Below, piece by piece: positions 58,936-64,000 of a stretch of 64,000 nt of DNA. The stretch lies in assembly GCF_000787575.1 (NCBI RefSeq), contig NW_012236496.1:5728-69727 (forward strand), written 5' to 3'. This DNA comes from Acytostelium subglobosum LB1 (Eukaryota; Evosea; Eumycetozoa; Acytosteliales; Acytosteliaceae). Position 1 is the first letter of the stretch; every line of letters begins with the position of its first letter. Made by a program: the position numbers and the translations under genes. Under the pieces are notes generated by a model. That model was not told where the DNA came from. It saw nothing but the letters and a program-made list of their open reading frames with translations, and made no database searches.

Positions 58936-59741
58936 TGATTGGTAATTTTATATATAATATATATTGTTATTATTATTATTAAAGAGATTAATGGATTAAT
59001 GAATGATTATAACAATTTAATGTATAAGTAAGAATATGAATGATGTTGAAGTTGATTAATTAATTGATTGATTGATCGATTGATTGGTTAGGGGTGAGTG
59101 GGTGATGGATGTCACTTGACTGGATGGGTGAGTGAGTGAGTGGAGTGAAAGGATCAAGCTTGTCAGATGGTGGTTGTTGACAAGTTACTTGTCAATCTAT
59201 GTGTGTGTATGTATGTGTGATGAGTGAAGTGAGAATGGTGAATTAGGTGCTGTTTGAAACAAACAATATTGTTGTTGTTGTTGGTAATCACGTGACAACA
59301 ACAATATGTTTGAAACGGGTCGACACACATATATATTTATGTTGACATAGTCGTTTTCGAAGGTTGTCCCATTATTTGAAAATGATGTTTTTGATGTTGT
59401 CATAAGGCCAATGGTGGTCCCCAGGGTCATAAAAAGGTAGGGCAGTGGAACTAACACCTTCTAGGGGGCATTCCATCAATGTAGAGTGTCTCTACTTGTA
59501 GTCGTGATCATCCAAGACTCTAGATATAAGGACAATCGTTCATATAAGGCGAGTGAGTTAGTGAGTGATATTGATACAGCTAATACATTCATTTAATTGT
59601 TGGTGTTGGAAATAATAATAATAGTTGGTTTGTGTTTTTGCCGAGGAAGGAGGAGCTCCTCCTACATCTTGGATGGATGACCATGGTCATTTCTGTCATT
59701 CATTCATTGTGGCCAGATCGCTAAATTACGCAGACAGCTGA
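58936..59741. other. Upstream spacer of the large membrane protein gene
   Basis: AT-rich promoter region with GATT/TTGA runs (59058-59090) and TGAGTGAG-type repeats near 59090-59140. A GTTGTTGTTGTTG run (59268-59283) is followed about 10 bases later by ACAACAACAA, so the two could pair. No gene is seen. Confidence 0.55.
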
Positions 59742-61410
59742 TTAATCTGATTGATCGTCGCCCACATAGTAATGGAGCACAATGTCGAAACCTTCAATAT
59801 TATGTGCTTGAGTTAGTGATCAATCATTGTCTATGTGTGCTGAAGACAACATACCCTCTTTGTATACAGTATATCCGAAACCCTTCTGGAGATATTGGTA
59901 CTCGACAAAGGCTGGTGTGGCAACGCCCAATTGCTGCTCAAACTTGGTCAGCTTGTCCTTGGGCGCTGAACCGTACTCGCAAATCTTGTTGGTGAGCTCT
60001 CGCGATGGCTTGGGGATTAGCAGACCAAGACGAACGAATCCCTCGCTCGAGGTGATCACACTCAGACAGAGTCCGCCGCTGATCTCTGAGGCGCTTGAGC
60101 GTAGTAGCTCCAATGCTGGTTCTGGAATGGCTGGGAATTGGAATGTCTGGAATGCTCCAACTGCCAAGTTAAGTTGGTCGATAAAGTCTGTTCCAGGTAG
60201 CTTAAGACGAATCTCTGTCTGTCTAGGTGGTGCTGCTCCCATATCCCTTCCTACACTATAGCAACTGGCAACATCATTCGCCTCTGCCCATGTTGACAAC
60301 TAAAAATTGATTGATTGATGTGAGTGAGTTGAATGAGTGATTGAATGATAACAAATACATACTACTTTGGTTGGTTCACCAACATCTGCAGACTCAATAG
60401 CTAACTTGAGAGGAATGTCAACTGGGAAGTACCAACCACCGTCCATACCACCCTTGTCAGACATGTCGATCCATGAACCGATCTTGACGGGGTTGATGAG
60501 CGCGCCGACGTCGTTGAGCCTGTCGATCTCTGTCTCTGGTGCACCGACGTTCCAGAAAAAGTCCACCATCTTTTGGATGAATATACTCTGTGGACCAGCA
60601 GTCCTCCACGTCAGCTTCTGCATGTCAATCGAGGTTGCCACATGGAACTCGATTGAGTTACCTCCCTGCAAGTCCACCTGAGGTGGGATAGACTCGGACC
60701 AAATCTGCCAGAACTCCAATACCTTGTTTGAATCATCCTATTTGTTGTTGTTGTTGTTGTTGTTGTTAATATGACATGTTGAGCTTGATTGATATGATAT
60801 ACAAGCACACATACATCTCTCAAGAATGGGATAGTAGCCTTTGCAGTGGCAATCTTTGAACGTGGAGATGTTGGGTTGGGTGCCTTATCTTGTGCCTGAG
60901 CACGTTGGCCAGACTCTACAGGTGTGTTTTGCATGCGTGGCGAGGTGGTGATGGCGCTGCTTGATGAGGTGGCAGTGGAGCTATCGCCCATATTACGTCT
61001 GATCGCTTCGATCCACTGCTTCATGTCTGTCTCTGACTCTGCGTAGATCAAGAAGATTCTCTTTGATGTGCCCAACGAGAACATGAACTTCTTCTTCTTA
61101 TCCTTGTCTCTTTCATCCTTTACGAATGAGTCTGGTTCAAACTCAATCATACCAGTTGCTTCTAGATCCTGTATTAATGAGTTGAGAGTGAGTGTGAGTC
61201 ACATCGCGCCGAATGATTGATCAAGTCAATGGTCGAGAGACATAACATAACACATACAGTCTTGTTCTTAAAGTAGTACAACTTCTTGCCCTTGAGAACG
61301 AACCAACGTCGCTTCCAAGTCTTGATGGCACCACCTTGTTTGGTGAGGAATCCCTCACGATCAGATGGTGTCAAGCTTGCGACAGAGATCATCAATGCAG
61401 GATCGGCCAT
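59742..61410 (-). CDS. PH-domain protein, dictyostelid family of unknown role
   Basis: Five exons (61410-61258, 61168-60815, 60737-60363, 60299-59855, 59806-59742) give 463 residues. The PH domain covers about residues 18-118: [21 protein letters not shown], then [10 protein letters not shown] and ending [13 protein letters not shown], with the invariant Trp. The KRRW basic strand allows phosphoinositide binding. After a Ser/Thr-rich linker, ~300 residues form an unrecognised domain ([60 protein letters not shown], ending [19 protein letters not shown]). The last exon is short and follows a 48-nt intron; it was chosen because it alone extends the frame in phase. Confidence 0.82.
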
Positions 61411-61749
61411 ATTCTGTGTATTGTTTTATCTCTTTCTTTAATATGTGTTCTGTTTGTTTGTGTATCAAACAGATGATGATGATGATGTTGATAAAGTTAT
61501 ATTTATGTGATATATATATACAGATACTAAGCTTATTGATTAAATTGGTTGTGGACATTCACCTCAACTTTTTGATTGTTTGAGTGGGGGGAAGTTGAAT
61601 AAAAAAATAATCAAAACAAATAAATATCGGGTTTGTTTTTATTTTGAAAGAGTTTTTTTTCATTACAATGTAGTACATTACAACAAGTTATTAATATAAA
61701 CATGTTTCTTTTATCTCTACATAATACATGATCAATGGACACCTTAGAA
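61411..61749. other. AT-rich spacer, no gene seen
   Basis: Upstream of the PH-protein gene. Contains a GAT run (about 61471-61487), TATA runs (61513-61521) and T-rich tracts. No coding or RNA signal was recognised. Confidence 0.6.
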
Positions 61750-62149
61750 TCAAGTAGGTCTCAACGACACACCGAATGTCCCAAGACTGGAACCGGATAC
61801 CCAATCGAGACATGCAATATGTCTGGTCAAATATAATCCCAATGAGATACGATTCCATTCATTGACCTTTGAGTTGGTCGATGTCACTTGCGTCCTCCTC
61901 CTTTGCATCGTCCTCGTCGTTGTTGTCACTTGCGACGTCTCCATCTGAGTAGTCCTCTTGCTCGCCATTGTTCCCATCTATCTTGCTATTGCCAGGTACT
62001 GTAATATGTCCTCTCGAGTTTGCGATTCGATAGAATATACTAAATTGCTCCTGGGTATATAATCTATAATCCGTGACGTTGTCAAACTTGCCACCCGTTT
62101 GTTGGAAACGTAGTTTGACGGCTCCGAAAGAGCTTGCACATCTCGCCAA
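61750..62149 (-). pseudogene. Orphan C-terminal gene fragment
   Basis: Two minus-strand frames follow each other: one with LRFQQTGGKFDNVTDYRLYT and an acidic run (DNNDEDDAKEEDASD), then, after a one-base shift near 61866, VNEWNRISLGLYLTRHIACL and GTFGVSLRPT before a stop. The second block is too protein-like to be chance. Neither has a proper start, and the FNIP gene directly upstream on the same strand ends normally, so this looks like the 3' end of a gene broken by rearrangement. The last block has alternating hydrophobic residues like a beta strand. The family was not recognised. Confidence 0.4.
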
Positions 62150-62180
62150 CTACCAGTATTTATTATTGGTCATGGATTTG

Positions 62181-63999
62181 TTAATTTTTATGATCACTTA
62201 ATACCTTGGATAGTACTTTTGCCAACTTTAGATTAGTCAATTGTGTATCTGAGGTTGTTGGTATACCAAATATTGTTAGATATTGGCTTAGCTTGTCCTT
62301 TGTAAGCCTGGACATCTGAATTATCGTTTTCCCCTTCAGGAACTCTCTGAGTTGAGCCACATCATCGTTCGGGAGAGTAAGAGTACGCAAGGGGTTGGGC
62401 TCGGCTTGTGACACAGTTGAAGTCTTAAATGTGGCGGCCTGAGACCAAGGATTGCGTATTGGTTTTGTTGCAAACTTCCAAAATAGTACAATTCCATTAT
62501 CATCCGCATCCGATATAGGGACTAGTAGTGCTGTTTTGTCGTCAATCAGTCTCCAAATGATTTCAAAGTCAAAGGCATCACTAGACCGAAAGCAGAATTG
62601 TAGAGTGATTGTTGGAATAAACTTGAGCAATGAATACAAAATAGAGAATGGCATCCCACCATCTATTCCTTTGAGCGTCGTCTTTCTCGGCTTGATCTTG
62701 ACGATTAAGTGCGAAAGAGTATTCATCTTTGAAAAATGTGAAATTGTCTCCTGGTGTAAAAGTGAGGATGGCTCAACAGATTTACAATTGCTTTTTGTAG
62801 CTACGTGGACAATACTAAGCTCATTGAGATAGCTGTGTCCAAGCAAACTGATATTCTCGGGAGAAAATTGCGGGCATTGAATAGACAGTGATCTAACTGA
62901 TGGAATGTACTCTGTTTTGAGAAGTTGATTGAACTCTCTGCCAAAAGTTAAACTTGAAACATATTGTGGCATGTGTCCAACTTGGAGAGGATGATTGAAA
63001 AGTATCAATTCCAGATGTATCACTGACGGTGGAAAATGTCCGACTTGAAGTGGTTGATCGAATTCACAAAGTGACAGTTGTGTCACTGATTGTGGTATGT
63101 GTCCAACTTGGAGTGGTTGGTTGAATCTGTCCATTGATAATTGTGTTACTGATTGTGGTATGTGTCCAACTTTGAGTGGCTGGTTGAAATTATTCATTGA
63201 CAAATGTGTCACTGATTGTGGTATGTGTCCAGGTTGGAGTGGATGGTGGAATAAGTGCATTGACAAATGTGTCACTGATTGTGGTATGTGTCCAGGTTGG
63301 AGTGGCTGGTCGAATACACCATCAATCGACAATTGTGTCACTGATTGTGGTATGTGTCCAACTTGAAGTGGCTGGTCGAAANGATCAAGTGACAGTTGTA
63401 CCACTGATTGTGGTATGTGTCCAACTTGAAGTGGCTGTTTGAAATGATCAAGTGACAGTTGTACCACTGATTGTGGTATGTGTCCAACTTGAAGTGGTCG
63501 ATCGAAACATCTCATTGATAACTGAGTCACTGATTGTGGTATGTGTCCAACTTGAAGTGGTCGATCGAAACATCTCATTGATAACTGAGTCACTGATTGT
63601 GGTATGTGTCCAACTTGAAGTGGTCGATTGAAACATCTCATTGATAACTGAGTCACTGACTGAGGTATATGCCCAACCAGAAGAGGTTGATCGAATTGAC
63701 CAAGTGACAGTTGTGTCACTGACATAGGTATTTGTCCAACTTGAAGAGGTTTGTTGAAATAGGGCAGTGATAATTGTGGTAAATCTTCACCGGNTTGAGG
63801 AAGCTCATGAAAACTCCAAGGGTTTTGTTTTGAGAGCTCTTTAGAATATGTAGACAGGTATGTATATAGGCTTTCTTTCTTCGGTGTCGGTTGTTGTGAT
63901 GATGATGGTATAGCTCCAAAGTGGTGCTTCAGTGACGGTGCGATGAGTTTTTGAAGTGAGAAGATGCTTCTGCTTACTAAGAGAAAACATAAAACATCA
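62181..63999 (-). CDS. FNIP-repeat protein, 5' end outside window
   Basis: Open from the right edge (reads DVLCFLLVSRSIFS, matching IDVPCFLFVSRNIFS of the 52970 gene, so only about 25 codons are missing) to a TAA at 62181, with no intron. About 14 FNIP units of 21 residues follow, for example CFDRPLQVGHIPQSVTQLSM; three successive units at about 63475-63663 are nearly identical in DNA (63-bp period), so the array grew recently. The C-terminal domain (LSHLIVKIKPRKTTL, LLKFIPTITLQFC, TIIQMSRLTKDKLSQYLTI) parallels the 52970 protein, ending LSKVLSDHKN. Ambiguous bases at 63382 and 63794 each replace one base in frame. It is a close paralogue of the 52970 gene. Confidence 0.9.
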   Translation of the reverse strand, partial: DVLCFLLVSRSIFSLQKLIAPSLKHHFGAIPSSSQQPTPKKESLYTYLSTYSKELSKQNPWSFHELPQXGEDLPQLSLPYFNKPLQVGQIPMSVTQLSLGQFDQPLLVGHIPQSVTQLSMRCFNRPLQVGHIPQSVTQLSMRCFDRPLQVGHIPQSVTQLSMRCFDRPLQVGHIPQSVVQLSLDHFKQPLQVGHIPQSVVQLSLDXFDQPLQVGHIPQSVTQLSIDGVFDQPLQPGHIPQSVTHLSMHLFHHPLQPGHIPQSVTHLSMNNFNQPLKVGHIPQSVTQLSMDRFNQPLQVGHIPQSVTQLSLCEFDQPLQVGHFPPSVIHLELILFNHPLQVGHMPQYVSSLTFGREFNQLLKTEYIPSVRSLSIQCPQFSPENISLLGHSYLNELSIVHVATKSNCKSVEPSSLLHQETISHFSKMNTLSHLIVKIKPRKTTLKGIDGGMPFSILYSLLKFIPTITLQFCFRSSDAFDFEIIWRLIDDKTALLVPISDADDNGIVLFWKFATKPIRNPWSQAATFKTSTVSQAEPNPLRTLTLPNDDVAQLREFLKGKTIIQMSRLTKDKLSQYLTIFGIPTTSDTQLTNLKLAKVLSKVLSDHKN

Positions 64000-64000
64000 A

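Overview
The window looks like nuclear DNA of a dictyostelid social amoeba. The signs are three FNIP-repeat loci (a family typical of dictyostelids), short AT-rich GT-AG introns (mostly 46-100 nt), triplet repeats coding Gln, Asn, Ser and Thr runs, AT-rich spacers full of microsatellites, and densely packed genes on both strands with frequent divergent starts and convergent ends. Codon use is less AT-extreme than in Dictyostelium discoideum, which suggests another dictyostelid lineage (inference). Exon borders below were derived by hand from splice signals and reading phase; in the multi-exon genes the phases close exactly unless noted.

Layout. Positions 1-6400 are accessory and decayed: an unrecognised partial gene, a broken DDE transposase beside a thrice-repeated motif, an 11-bp minisatellite, a ~173-bp satellite-like array, and a decayed FNIP gene. 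From 6.5 to 27 kb there are housekeeping and signalling genes: mitochondrial Hsp33, PGS1 (phosphatidylglycerophosphate synthase), proteasome ATPase Rpt1, a RhoGEF-PH protein, a RapGAP, a putatively N-myristoylated protein, an MFS transporter, a small unknown protein, a mitochondrial pyrophosphatase and a PP2C phosphatase. From 27.6 to 50.5 kb: an unrecognised protein that might be SLF2-like, tubulin chaperone TBCE, a LIM protein, a RalGAP-alpha-type GAP, a carbonyl reductase, an ABHD4/5-type hydrolase, a tetraspanin, ribosomal protein eL42, a zinc-ribbon/SH3 protein, a dolichyldiphosphatase-like enzyme, PCYT2 and a ketosphinganine-reductase-like SDR. From 50.6 to 64 kb: MTO1, an intact FNIP protein, a 1277-residue type I membrane protein, a PH-domain protein, an orphan gene fragment and a second FNIP gene cut by the right end.

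Themes. Several neighbours act in lipid metabolism (PGS1, ABHD4/5-like, DOLPP1-like, PCYT2, KDSR-like), several are mitochondrial (Hsp33, PGS1, pyrophosphatase, MTO1), and three control small GTPases (RhoGEF, RapGAP, RalGAP). These are co-located, not operons. No CRISPR array, tRNA, rRNA or intact mobile element was found. Eleven ambiguous bases (N) are present; two of them break the PP2C frame and look like spurious insertions.
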